Shown here: one piece after another, positions 1 to 6,696 of the stretch
Numbering within the stretch: the first letter of the stretch is position 1
How the letters are laid out: every line of letters starts with the position of its first letter
DNA from: Williamsia limnetica
GTDB taxonomy: Bacteria > Actinomycetota > Actinomycetes > Mycobacteriales > Mycobacteriaceae
Length of the DNA: 64,000 nucleotides
Direction: 5' to 3'
Assembly: GCF_003217475.1 (NCBI RefSeq)
Contig: NZ_QJSP01000003.1
Coordinates: 124,001-188,000 of the forward strand
Notes under the pieces: model-generated
Databases searched by the model: none
Told to the model about the DNA's origin: nothing
The model's input: the letters and a program-made list of their open reading frames with translations, nothing else
Position numbers and translations under genes: made by a program

Positions 1-553
1 ACACCTGCGGGTACACCTGCCGGACCGCACGGACCGAGTCGATCATGGTGCGCGCGGCAGAATAGGGATCGAGGTACGGGTGCGGGCCGCTGTCCGACCC
101 GAGGCCGGCGAAGTCGGCGAGGGTCACTGCCATACCCGCGCGCAGATACGTGGTCACCAATCGGGCGAGCCCATAGAGGTTGCCAGTCAGCGATGGCGCA
201 CAGTTGGTGTTGATCCCGGTCGACCCGTGTCCCAGCGCCAGGACGGGCCAGCCGCCCTCGGGCGGTGTGCCCTCTGGTTCGAAGACCGTTCCCGACACGA
301 CATTCGGCTTGCCAGTGGTGTCGGTGGACCGATACAGCATCCGGACGCCACGCAGGTCGGGAGCGAGGCCGGTGGTCGACACCCAGTCGCGCCTGTCGAC
401 GACGTCACCGGGAGCCGGATAGGCGATGGACGACGTCGTCGGCATCGGCTCATCGGGTGGCGTGGCGGGCTGGGCCGTGCCGCACGCAGCGAGAACCAGC
501 GACACGATCGCGGCAATCGCCACAAATCCGTGTCTTGTGAACGTCACGGGCAC
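1..553 (-). CDS. Secreted lipase-type lipoprotein (3' part outside window)
   Basis: The reading frame is open to the left edge, so only the N-terminal ~184 residues are present. A GTG start at 553 (a second GTG lies at 547) gives a short basic N-terminus, a hydrophobic segment and a lipobox LVLAAC with the acylated Cys at residue 24. The mature part then reads like the secretory lipase family (PF03583): a conserved N-terminal block ending in GRDW-like sequence, VSGTVFEP, and the oxyanion-loop segment ALGHGSTG around residue 106. The catalytic Ser region would be beyond the edge. Members are exported and hydrolyse triacylglycerols or other esters. Family assignment is inferred from motif order; no full-length comparison is possible here. 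Confidence 0.75.
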   Translation of the reverse strand, partial: MPVTFTRHGFVAIAAIVSLVLAACGTAQPATPPDEPMPTTSSIAYPAPGDVVDRRDWVSTTGLAPDLRGVRMLYRSTDTTGKPNVVSGTVFEPEGTPPEGGWPVLALGHGSTGINTNCAPSLTGNLYGLARLVTTYLRAGMAVTLADFAGLGSDSGPHPYLDPYSAARTMIDSVRAVRQVYPQV

Positions 554-583
554 GAACTTACCAGCGGCCGGGTACTGCTCCGC

Positions 584-2098
584 TCACGTGATCGGCACCG
601 CCGCAGACACCACCCGATCGGGTCGGATCAACACTGCCCGGGCTCCATTGGTGTTCAGCCATCGGCGCATCGCAGGTGTGAACGGCCCCAGGTCGCCGAC
701 CTCCACCTCCCGCGCACGCACCGATCGGGCGCGCCGCAGCAGCGCCGCATCAGCGTGCCCGTCGACGAGGAGAACGTAACCGCAGCCGAGGATTTCGTCG
801 GACCGCCGAGACTCGCCGCCTGCATCGGGCGACGTGAACTGAGGAACCGGCCGTCCTACGATGCCCCGCGGACGACGTGCCCATGCGCGGAATCGGGAGC
901 CCCGACGACCCACCGGCGGATAGATGAAGGCGGGGCCGACCGCCGCTGCTCCCGGTACGGAGTCGACCAGACGCATCGCTGCGTGAGCCACCGTCTGCGC
1001 GGGCATGCCGCGAACGCTCATCAGCGTTCCCACCACGGTCGCCGCGGCCACCGACCGCAGCACATGCGGCCTGCGTTCGGATTGATACGTCTCCAGTAGC
1101 CGCGCGTCTGCGCGGCCCCCGATGACCGCCGCCAGCTTCCACGCCAGGTTCATCGCGTCACGCTGACCCGCGCCGAGGCCCTGCCCGATGAACGGCGGCG
1201 TGAGATGCGCCGCGTCCCCGAGGACGAACAGCGGACCCGAGCGCCAGCGCCGACGGACGCGAGCGGCGTGCCGGTAGGTCGCTGTCCGGAGTATGTGCAC
1301 GTCGTCGACGTCGGTCGGCAGGTGTGCGCGTACTGCCTTCAGCGCCCACGCCTCGTCCAGGTCGTCAACCTCGTCCGAATCGTCCATCTCATCCAGGTCG
1401 TCGCCACGATCCGGGAGCCGGAACTCCCAGCGGTATCTGTCTCGTCCGATACGCATGAACGTCGATGCCTGTGCTCCCGTACAGACCTGGTGCACGCCGG
1501 GCCACATGTGCAGTTCGGCGGCACAACGGACATCGACGACGAGCCAGCGTTGCCTGAAGCGAAGGTCGAACGCGTTGCGCCCGATAGCAGTTGACACAAC
1601 GCTCGAGGCGCCGTCGCATCCCAGGACGAATCGCGGGGTGAGGATCTCGCTACCGTGCTCACTGCGCACCCTGAGTGTGGTCACCCCGTCGACGACCTCA
1701 ACCGATTCGACGTCGACCCCCTCCCGGACGGTGATGGCGGGTTGCCGAGACACCGCGACGCGCAGCGCCCGCTCGAGGTCCGGTTGGTCGAACATCGTGC
1801 TCTGGCGCCAGCCGTGATATCCGTCGGGAGAGTCACGAACAAACCTCATCAACACCCGCATCTGGGCATCGACCAGGCGCATCCCCTCGGCGGGCCTGCC
1901 GTGCGGACCGAAATCGTCAGCCGCCCCGGCGCACTGCAGGATTCGGTACACCTCGTCGTCGATGTGGACGGCGCGAGGCAACGGGTACACCCCGCGGTGA
2001 CGTTCGAGTATCGTGCTTTCGATTCCGTATCGCGCCAGCAGCGCGGCGGCCGTCAGACCGGTCGGGCCGGCGCCGACGATCACTACCTGGGAGGACAC
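584..2098 (-). CDS. FAD-dependent aromatic monooxygenase (MhpA/PHBH-like)
   Basis: This 504-aa class A flavoprotein monooxygenase starts with the Rossmann motif GAGPTG (residues 9-14), has the DG motif GCDGASS near residue 163 and the FAD-ribityl GD motif GDAAHLTPPFIGQG near residue 312. These are the three fingerprints of the PheA/TfdB group that hydroxylates phenolic rings with NAD(P)H and O2; the N-terminal half most resembles MhpA. A short acidic insertion rich in DD and DE pairs sits just after the FAD/substrate sheet. The GTG start at 2098 overlaps the end of the upstream glycosyltransferase gene by 16 nt, implying translational coupling. With the type III PKS across the divergent promoter, the likely role is oxidation of a polyketide phenol or quinol (inference). 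Confidence 0.85.
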   Translation of the reverse strand: MSSQVVIVGAGPTGLTAAALLARYGIESTILERHRGVYPLPRAVHIDDEVYRILQCAGAADDFGPHGRPAEGMRLVDAQMRVLMRFVRDSPDGYHGWRQSTMFDQPDLERALRVAVSRQPAITVREGVDVESVEVVDGVTTLRVRSEHGSEILTPRFVLGCDGASSVVSTAIGRNAFDLRFRQRWLVVDVRCAAELHMWPGVHQVCTGAQASTFMRIGRDRYRWEFRLPDRGDDLDEMDDSDEVDDLDEAWALKAVRAHLPTDVDDVHILRTATYRHAARVRRRWRSGPLFVLGDAAHLTPPFIGQGLGAGQRDAMNLAWKLAAVIGGRADARLLETYQSERRPHVLRSVAAATVVGTLMSVRGMPAQTVAHAAMRLVDSVPGAAAVGPAFIYPPVGRRGSRFRAWARRPRGIVGRPVPQFTSPDAGGESRRSDEILGCGYVLLVDGHADAALLRRARSVRAREVEVGDLGPFTPAMRRWLNTNGARAVLIRPDRVVSAAVPIT

Positions 2099-3483
2099 GA
2101 CACAGTGGTTCCGGCAGTGGGCTCGGGTGGGTTCTGTTCGGTGTGAGTATGTTCGGGCTCAGTATGTTCGGGCTGAATATATTCTGGCGGAATGCGTGTG
2201 GGGCCGGCATTTTTGGGCGGGGCGTTCAGAGCCTTACTGATGCCCCTCGCTCCGTCCAGTCCCGACAGTTCTTTCGCCAACGCCCGCGCCCTCTCCCGGT
2301 AGCCGGGGTCGTCGAGGACTGTGCGCACTGCTCGGCGGATGGCTGTCGGCCTGGTCGACCGCAATCGAATTCCGGCGCCCGACCGCACGATGCGGGCCGC
2401 AACTTCGTTCTTGTCCTCCGTCGACCCCGCGACCACGATCGGGACCCCGTGTCGCAGCGCGAAGTGCACGCCACCCCAGCCGCCATTGGTCACCAGGACA
2501 TCCGCGCGCGGCAGCAACGTGTCGAATGGAACGAACTCCGCGACGATGGAGTTGGCGCCGGGGGCACGCACCGTCTCGGCGGCGGGGCCACCCGTCGTCG
2601 CGATCACCAACGTACGAGTGTGCGCCAGCGCCGACAGTGTCGGTTCGATCAATCTGCCCATATCGCCGTTGTCGAGTGTGCCCTGTGTGACGACCACAAC
2701 CGGGTCCGCACCGTCGAGCCGATGCCACCAGGCGGGAGCGGGAGCAGTTGTGCCGGCGGTGTCGAGCACCGGCCCGACGTAGTCCAGCCGGTCGTCGAGA
2801 TCGCGCCGCGGATACTCGAACGACGGCGCGGTGAGGACGAAGATGTCATCGGCGAGCAGCGGCCAGTCGAGGATGAAAGTTCCCGCGTCGCGGCCGACGG
2901 CCTCCTGCACCGCGGCGTCGGCTTTTCGCTGTACCCGGCGCAACACCAGCGCTCGGGCAGCCGCGCTGAGCAGTTGGTTCCGACGCATCCCCCACCGCGT
3001 GCTCGACGGGGGCAGGCCTGGACCGAACGGCGCGGTGTCGCGGCTCGACGCCATCAGCGGCGAGGTGCACACAGTGCCTATGCGGGGCGTGTGGCCATCG
3101 CGGGCAGCCAAGGTGGGCAGCAACCCGAGGAAGAGGTTCTCGGCGAGCACCACGTCGATGGCCCGCTCGGAGAGAATTTTCGACACCGCCCGATGTTGAT
3201 CGGCGATGTTCTCGACGAACAGGTTCTCGAGATCGTAGCGGGATCGAAGAATGCCGGGCAACCGGGATCGACCTGGGAATTCTCCGTCGAGGTCGCGATC
3301 ATCGAAGTCCGAAGACACAGGCAGCGCAATATGTTCCAGCCCGGCCCTGCGAACCTTCTCCCGAAACCGGTTGCCCGTCAGCATCACAACCGTCGAACCG
3401 TCATCGACAAGTTGTTTACCGATGTTAATCATCGGTTGAACATGTCCGGTCAGCGGAGCGCTGCACAACAACACATTTCGCAT
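2083..3483 (-). CDS. GT1/UGT-family glycosyltransferase with repetitive C-terminal tail
   Basis: A 466-aa GT-B fold glycosyltransferase of the macrolide/UGT type. The N-terminus (LCSAPLTGHVQP) is the acceptor domain start with the usual catalytic His; the C-terminal donor-binding signature is TNGGWGGVHFALRHGVPIV followed by the DKNEVA segment around residues 340-370. It would transfer an NDP-sugar to a small-molecule acceptor in the cytoplasm. After the fold ends (~residue 420) comes a tail of five-residue repeats of the form PEHTE, encoded by 15-bp tandem repeats. The gene overlaps the downstream monooxygenase by 16 nt, so both likely act on one product. It is divergent from the type III PKS. 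Confidence 0.85.
   Translation of the reverse strand: MRNVLLCSAPLTGHVQPMINIGKQLVDDGSTVVMLTGNRFREKVRRAGLEHIALPVSSDFDDRDLDGEFPGRSRLPGILRSRYDLENLFVENIADQHRAVSKILSERAIDVVLAENLFLGLLPTLAARDGHTPRIGTVCTSPLMASSRDTAPFGPGLPPSSTRWGMRRNQLLSAAARALVLRRVQRKADAAVQEAVGRDAGTFILDWPLLADDIFVLTAPSFEYPRRDLDDRLDYVGPVLDTAGTTAPAPAWWHRLDGADPVVVVTQGTLDNGDMGRLIEPTLSALAHTRTLVIATTGGPAAETVRAPGANSIVAEFVPFDTLLPRADVLVTNGGWGGVHFALRHGVPIVVAGSTEDKNEVAARIVRSGAGIRLRSTRPTAIRRAVRTVLDDPGYRERARALAKELSGLDGARGISKALNAPPKNAGPTRIPPEYIQPEHTEPEHTHTEQNPPEPTAGTTVSCPPR
2144..2188. repeat. Three tandem 15-bp repeats inside the glycosyltransferase tail
   Basis: Three units at 2144-2158, 2159-2173 and 2174-2188 share the plus-strand consensus TSAGTATGTTCGGGC, the third being the most diverged. 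The 15-bp period equals five codons and produces the PEHTE-like repeats at the C-terminus of the minus-strand protein. It is in frame, so copy-number change would alter only tail length. Confidence 0.8.
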
Positions 3484-3777
3484 CTGTCTACGTCATTCTC
3501 TTCGGGGAGTGACCCGATTGTCACATGACAACGGGCGTTTTCAGAATGCCGGACAGCACCTTCCGGCGTCGCCGTCGGACGAATGACCGACATCTCACGT
3601 CGATACGTGCTGTTCTCGACGGCTCACGGGTTGCCGAATCACATAAACGGACCTACGTTGGCGTCAGCCAAGTTTGCATCGAGACGAGACTAGTTTGCAT
3701 CGCGGCGAGACTAGTTTGCATCGAGGCGAGACAACGGTTCTGCCAAGCATTTTGAGACGAGATTCGGAAATCATCCC
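3484..3777. promoter_or_regulatory. Divergent promoter region between glycosyltransferase and type III PKS
   Basis: This 294-bp gap must hold promoters for both divergent units. Short open frames in it lack coding character. Its clearest structure is the set of tandem 21-bp repeats at 3671-3733, which lie closer to the PKS start. Confidence 0.6.
3671..3733 (+). repeat. Three tandem 21-bp operator-like repeats upstream of the type III PKS
   Basis: Units at 3671-3691, 3692-3712 and 3713-3733 follow the consensus AGTTTGCATCGMGRCGAGAC plus T/A and differ at only two or three positions each. The 21-bp period is two helical turns, so a protein bound to each would sit on one face of the DNA. The array ends 44 bp before the PKS start. 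A regulatory role is an inference. Confidence 0.7.
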
Positions 3778-4830
3778 ATGGTCACCGCTTACGTAAACCA
3801 GATCAGCACCGCCGTTCCGGAACTGGACGTCCACGAGACCTTCGTCGAGTTCGCTCCACAGCTGATCGACGCGCGCGGAAAAATGCTCCTCTTCAAGAGG
3901 ATGGCCGAGCGCGCCCACATCTCCCACCGCTGGTCTGCGGTCGAGGATCCGGTGACGTTCTACGGAGACAATCCGAGCGACATCGACACCGAGACCCGCA
4001 TGATCGAGTACGAAGACAAGGCCCCCAAGCTCGCCCAACGTGCGGTGGACGGCCTCGACCTCGGGGCGTCCGCGGGCGACATCACCCACTTGGTGATCGT
4101 GACCTGCACCGGCTTCTACTCGCCCGGCATCGACTACGACATCATCGAGAACTGCGGAATCAGCCCCAACGTCGACAGGACGCAGATCGGCTTCATGGGG
4201 TGTTTCGCCGGAATCACCGGATTGAAGACCGCCAACAACATCGTCCGGGCCGACCCGAGCGCAAAAGTACTCCTGGTCAGCGTCGAGCTGTGCTCCGTGC
4301 ATCTGCAAAAGCCCAAGTCCCTCGAATCCATGTTGTCATTTCTGATCTTCGGAGATGGCTGCGCGGCCGTTGTCATCTCCGCCGAGACCACCGGGATCGC
4401 ACTCGACTCTTTCAAACAGGTGATGGTGCCGGACACCCGCGACCTCATCACCTGGCGGATCGGCAACGCCGGATACGACATGGTGCTGTCCGGCAAGGTG
4501 CCCGGCCAACTCGGTAGGGCGCTCAATCCCGAGAACCTGAAGCTGATCCTCGCCGGACGCACCCCGGACGACATCGATCTCTGGGCGATCCATCCCGGCG
4601 GCAGAACAATCCTCGATGCGGTCGAGAATGCCCTCGAACTCGACTCCGACGCACTCGCCGTCTCGCGCCATGTGCTCGACAATTACGGCAACATGTCGTC
4701 GGCAACGGTGCTCTTCGTTCTCGCCGAGATGATGAAGCGAGCCGCCGCTGGTGGCCCCACCGGCTTGGGCAGCGCCATGGCTTTCGGTCCCGGACTCACC
4801 GCAGAAACGATGCTGTTCCGGTTGGAGTGA
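3778..4830 (+). CDS. Type III polyketide synthase (chalcone/stilbene synthase family)
   Basis: A 350-aa ketosynthase-like homodimeric enzyme. The complete Cys-His-Asn triad is visible: Cys142 in GCFAG, His272 in IHPGG and Asn305 in GNMSSA; the gatekeeper region FGDG follows at ~residue 200. Length and motifs fit the bacterial/mycobacterial group (Pks10, Pks11, Pks18), which condense a fatty-acyl-CoA starter with malonyl-CoA into alkylpyrones or alkylresorcinols. No acyl carrier protein is needed. Neighbouring divergent monooxygenase and glycosyltransferase genes suggest that the product is hydroxylated and glycosylated. The actual product cannot be told from sequence. Confidence 0.93.
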   Translation: MVTAYVNQISTAVPELDVHETFVEFAPQLIDARGKMLLFKRMAERAHISHRWSAVEDPVTFYGDNPSDIDTETRMIEYEDKAPKLAQRAVDGLDLGASAGDITHLVIVTCTGFYSPGIDYDIIENCGISPNVDRTQIGFMGCFAGITGLKTANNIVRADPSAKVLLVSVELCSVHLQKPKSLESMLSFLIFGDGCAAVVISAETTGIALDSFKQVMVPDTRDLITWRIGNAGYDMVLSGKVPGQLGRALNPENLKLILAGRTPDDIDLWAIHPGGRTILDAVENALELDSDALAVSRHVLDNYGNMSSATVLFVLAEMMKRAAAGGPTGLGSAMAFGPGLTAETMLFRLE

Positions 4831-4874
4831 CCAACCTACCCCCGCCGACCGTGTCCTGATCACCACTCACTCAC

Positions 4875-5801
4875 TCACCGCTTGCGGCGCCGTCCCTTAC
4901 CCGGGTCGGGGCGAACCCTGTCTGCAGTCTCGACAGACTTCATGACGACCGCTTGTGCCGCAGCGTCTTCTGCGTCGAGCCTTCGCAGAACGATGTGCTG
5001 CTGCGCCAGTGTCCAGCAATTGTTGGCCAGCCAATAGAGCAGGATGGCAATCGGCAGGAACGGGCCTCCCACGATCGCTCCCGCCGGAAAGGCCCACACG
5101 GCAAGCCGATTGATCAACACCGACTGAGGTGAGTCGGACGCATCCGCGCCGCGGGCGCGGTTCGCCCGAGCGGTGATGTGCGTCGCGACTGCCGCCGCCA
5201 CCATCAACGGGATCGCCACCAGCGCAATTGCCAGACGGCTCACGTCACCGAATGCCTCGAGTTGCTCACCGGGCATCGTGATCATTGCGGACAAGGGTGC
5301 TCCGAACAACTTTGCATCGAGAAAAGACTGAACATCCGACGCCGAGAAGATGTAGTTCGGCGTGTCGACGTTCTGCTCGATCGTCATCGGATTCGATCCG
5401 AAAAAGGGCAGGTAGGCGCCGCCGGCTGTCTGGTCGAACGAACGCAGGACGTGATACAACCCGAAAAAGACAGGGATCTGGATCAATACGGGCAGGCATC
5501 CGAGCATGGGGTTGACGCCGTTGGCTCGCTGCAACTCCTGCATCTTCGCCGCGAGCTTGCGCCGGTCTCCTCGGTGCGTCCGTCGCAACTCTTCGATCTG
5601 CGGTTGCAGCTTCTTCATGTCGCGTTGGGTGCGCATCTGTTTGACGAAGGGGCGAATCAGTGCCACCCGAATGGTGAACACCAAGAAGATCACCGCCAGC
5701 GACCACCCGATTCCGCTGTCGGGGCTGTGCAGGATGAAGGCAAAGATCTTGTGCCAGAACCACAAGATGGCGGACACGGGATAGCAGATCAGATCGAGCA
5801 T
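4875..5801 (-). CDS. yidC: YidC/Oxa1-family membrane insertase (second copy type)
   Basis: A 308-aa protein with five predicted membrane segments and the Oxa1/YidC core: an N-terminal helix, the cytosolic coiled segment rich in basic residues (RTQRDMKKLQPQIEELRR), NPMLGCLPVLIQIPVFFGLY at about residue 98, and a final hydrophobic hairpin ending in LYWLANNCWT. It inserts membrane proteins, alone or with SecYEG. It is shorter than the essential YidC that sits beside rnpA/rpmH and lies in an unrelated context, so it is probably a paralogue. The C-terminus is strongly basic (GKGRRRKR), as in ribosome-contacting Oxa1 tails. It converges with the PKS gene. Confidence 0.92.
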   Translation of the reverse strand: MLDLICYPVSAILWFWHKIFAFILHSPDSGIGWSLAVIFLVFTIRVALIRPFVKQMRTQRDMKKLQPQIEELRRTHRGDRRKLAAKMQELQRANGVNPMLGCLPVLIQIPVFFGLYHVLRSFDQTAGGAYLPFFGSNPMTIEQNVDTPNYIFSASDVQSFLDAKLFGAPLSAMITMPGEQLEAFGDVSRLAIALVAIPLMVAAAVATHITARANRARGADASDSPQSVLINRLAVWAFPAGAIVGGPFLPIAILLYWLANNCWTLAQQHIVLRRLDAEDAAAQAVVMKSVETADRVRPDPGKGRRRKR

Positions 5802-5923
5802 GGAAGGAACCTCACTATGAGGCGCGCGTGGCTGGGCTCCGGAGCGAGCACGGATGCACTGCGACGACGCGGCGATGGCCTACGAGGAAGAAAGATCTCG
5901 CGTCGACCGGCCGCACAACGAAA

Positions 5924-6250
5924 TTAGGCCGGTCGCAGGCAACTTCCGGGTGCTCGAGGCCGTGGACGGCCATCGGTGTCAGGATTGGTCTGCCGCCGGA
6001 ATGAGCCCCGCAGGCACCGCTCGTCACTGGCCGGACCGGTATGTCCGACGACAACGAGCACCAGCACATCGCGCATCCGATGCAGTGCAATGGCAGAGAC
6101 CAGAAGAAGGGCCACCGAGGCGCCGACGGCAACGAGGCCTGCCTGGTTGTCCAGCGCGATGGGGGCGATCACAGCAAAGAACGTCCCGATGACGAAAGCG
6201 AGCATCCACCTGCTCAGCGCGCTCGCCCCATCGGTCATGGATGAGAACAT
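5924..6250 (-). CDS. Small membrane protein of unknown function (DUF6412-like)
   Basis: From the ATG at 6250 (another lies at 6238) the frame gives ~108 residues with two hydrophobic segments, AFVIGTFFAVIAPIAL and a second ending ALLLVSAIALHRMR, then a polar Arg/Pro-rich tail. It lies between nmtR (22 bp upstream) and yidC (122 bp downstream), all on the minus strand, and could be co-transcribed with nmtR. Small proteins of this layout occur beside ArsR regulators and yidC in other actinobacteria; the DUF6412 label is from memory and not checked. A longer start at 6298 would overlap nmtR and is less likely. Confidence 0.6.
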   Translation of the reverse strand: MFSSMTDGASALSRWMLAFVIGTFFAVIAPIALDNQAGLVAVGASVALLLVSAIALHRMRDVLVLVVVGHTGPASDERCLRGSFRRQTNPDTDGRPRPRAPGSCLRPA

Positions 6251-6272
6251 ACCGTATGGGCCAGATCGGCAA

Positions 6273-6632
6273 TCACGTCTCGTCGACTCCGCGTGCACCT
6301 AGACGAAGATGTTCGATGTGATAGATCGCCTCGTCCAGCAACGCCGCGACGTGATCGTCGTACAGCGAGTAGACGACGCTGCGGCCCGCCCGGGTCCCAC
6401 GGACCAGTCCCAGCGCCCTGAGCAGCCGGAGCTGGTGCGACACCGCGGACTGCTCCATCCCGACGGCCTCGGCCAATTCACCAACAGAACAGTCACTCTG
6501 GCGTAGACGCGTCAGCATCATCAGCCGACTCGGCGTTGCGAGGGCCTGCAGGGTCTCGGCCACGGTCGCCGCATTTGCCGCGTCGAGCGCGGTCGCCGGG
6601 ATGACGGCGTTGTGCAACGGTCCGTGTGCCAT
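6273..6632 (-). CDS. nmtR: ArsR/SmtB-family Ni/Co sensor
   Basis: A 119-aa winged-helix repressor that is very similar in layout to M. tuberculosis NmtR. The DNA-recognition helix is MEQSAVSHQLRLL. The alpha-5 metal site is intact with NmtR spacing: Asp92, His94, His105 and His108. The N-terminus MAH keeps His3, which in NmtR joins the nickel site. Metal-free protein should repress and nickel or cobalt should release it. It is divergent from a P1B-4 ATPase gene, and the 64-bp gap holds a near-perfect inverted repeat, so it likely controls both. Confidence 0.92.
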   Translation of the reverse strand: MAHGPLHNAVIPATALDAANAATVAETLQALATPSRLMMLTRLRQSDCSVGELAEAVGMEQSAVSHQLRLLRALGLVRGTRAGRSVVYSLYDDHVAALLDEAIYHIEHLRLGARGVDET

Positions 6633-6648
6633 GTCGACATCTTAGACT

Positions 6649-6686
6649 CTACCGCATATATGAATAGCTCATCATATGTGCGGTAG
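6649..6686. promoter_or_regulatory. NmtR-type operator (inverted repeat)
   Basis: The arms CTACCGCATATATGA (6649-6663) and TCATATGTGCGGTAG (6672-6686) match at 14 of 15 positions around an 8-nt spacer. The AT-rich inner half with TATGA/TCATA resembles SmtB/NmtR operators. It occupies most of the nmtR-ctpJ gap and covers the upstream ATG at 6676. Confidence 0.85.
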
Positions 6687-6696
6687 TCTGCACGAC

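Noticed and set aside
2143-3528. 461-aa plus-strand frame opposite the glycosyltransferase
   Set aside because: Antisense shadow rich in Arg and Gln; the minus frame has the GT1 donor signature.
3525-3755. 76-aa plus-strand frame in the divergent promoter
   Set aside because: It reads through the 21-bp repeats and lacks a ribosome site.
5310-5319. TTTGCATCGA match to the 21-bp repeat inside yidC
   Set aside because: A lone 10-base match within coding sequence, expected by chance.
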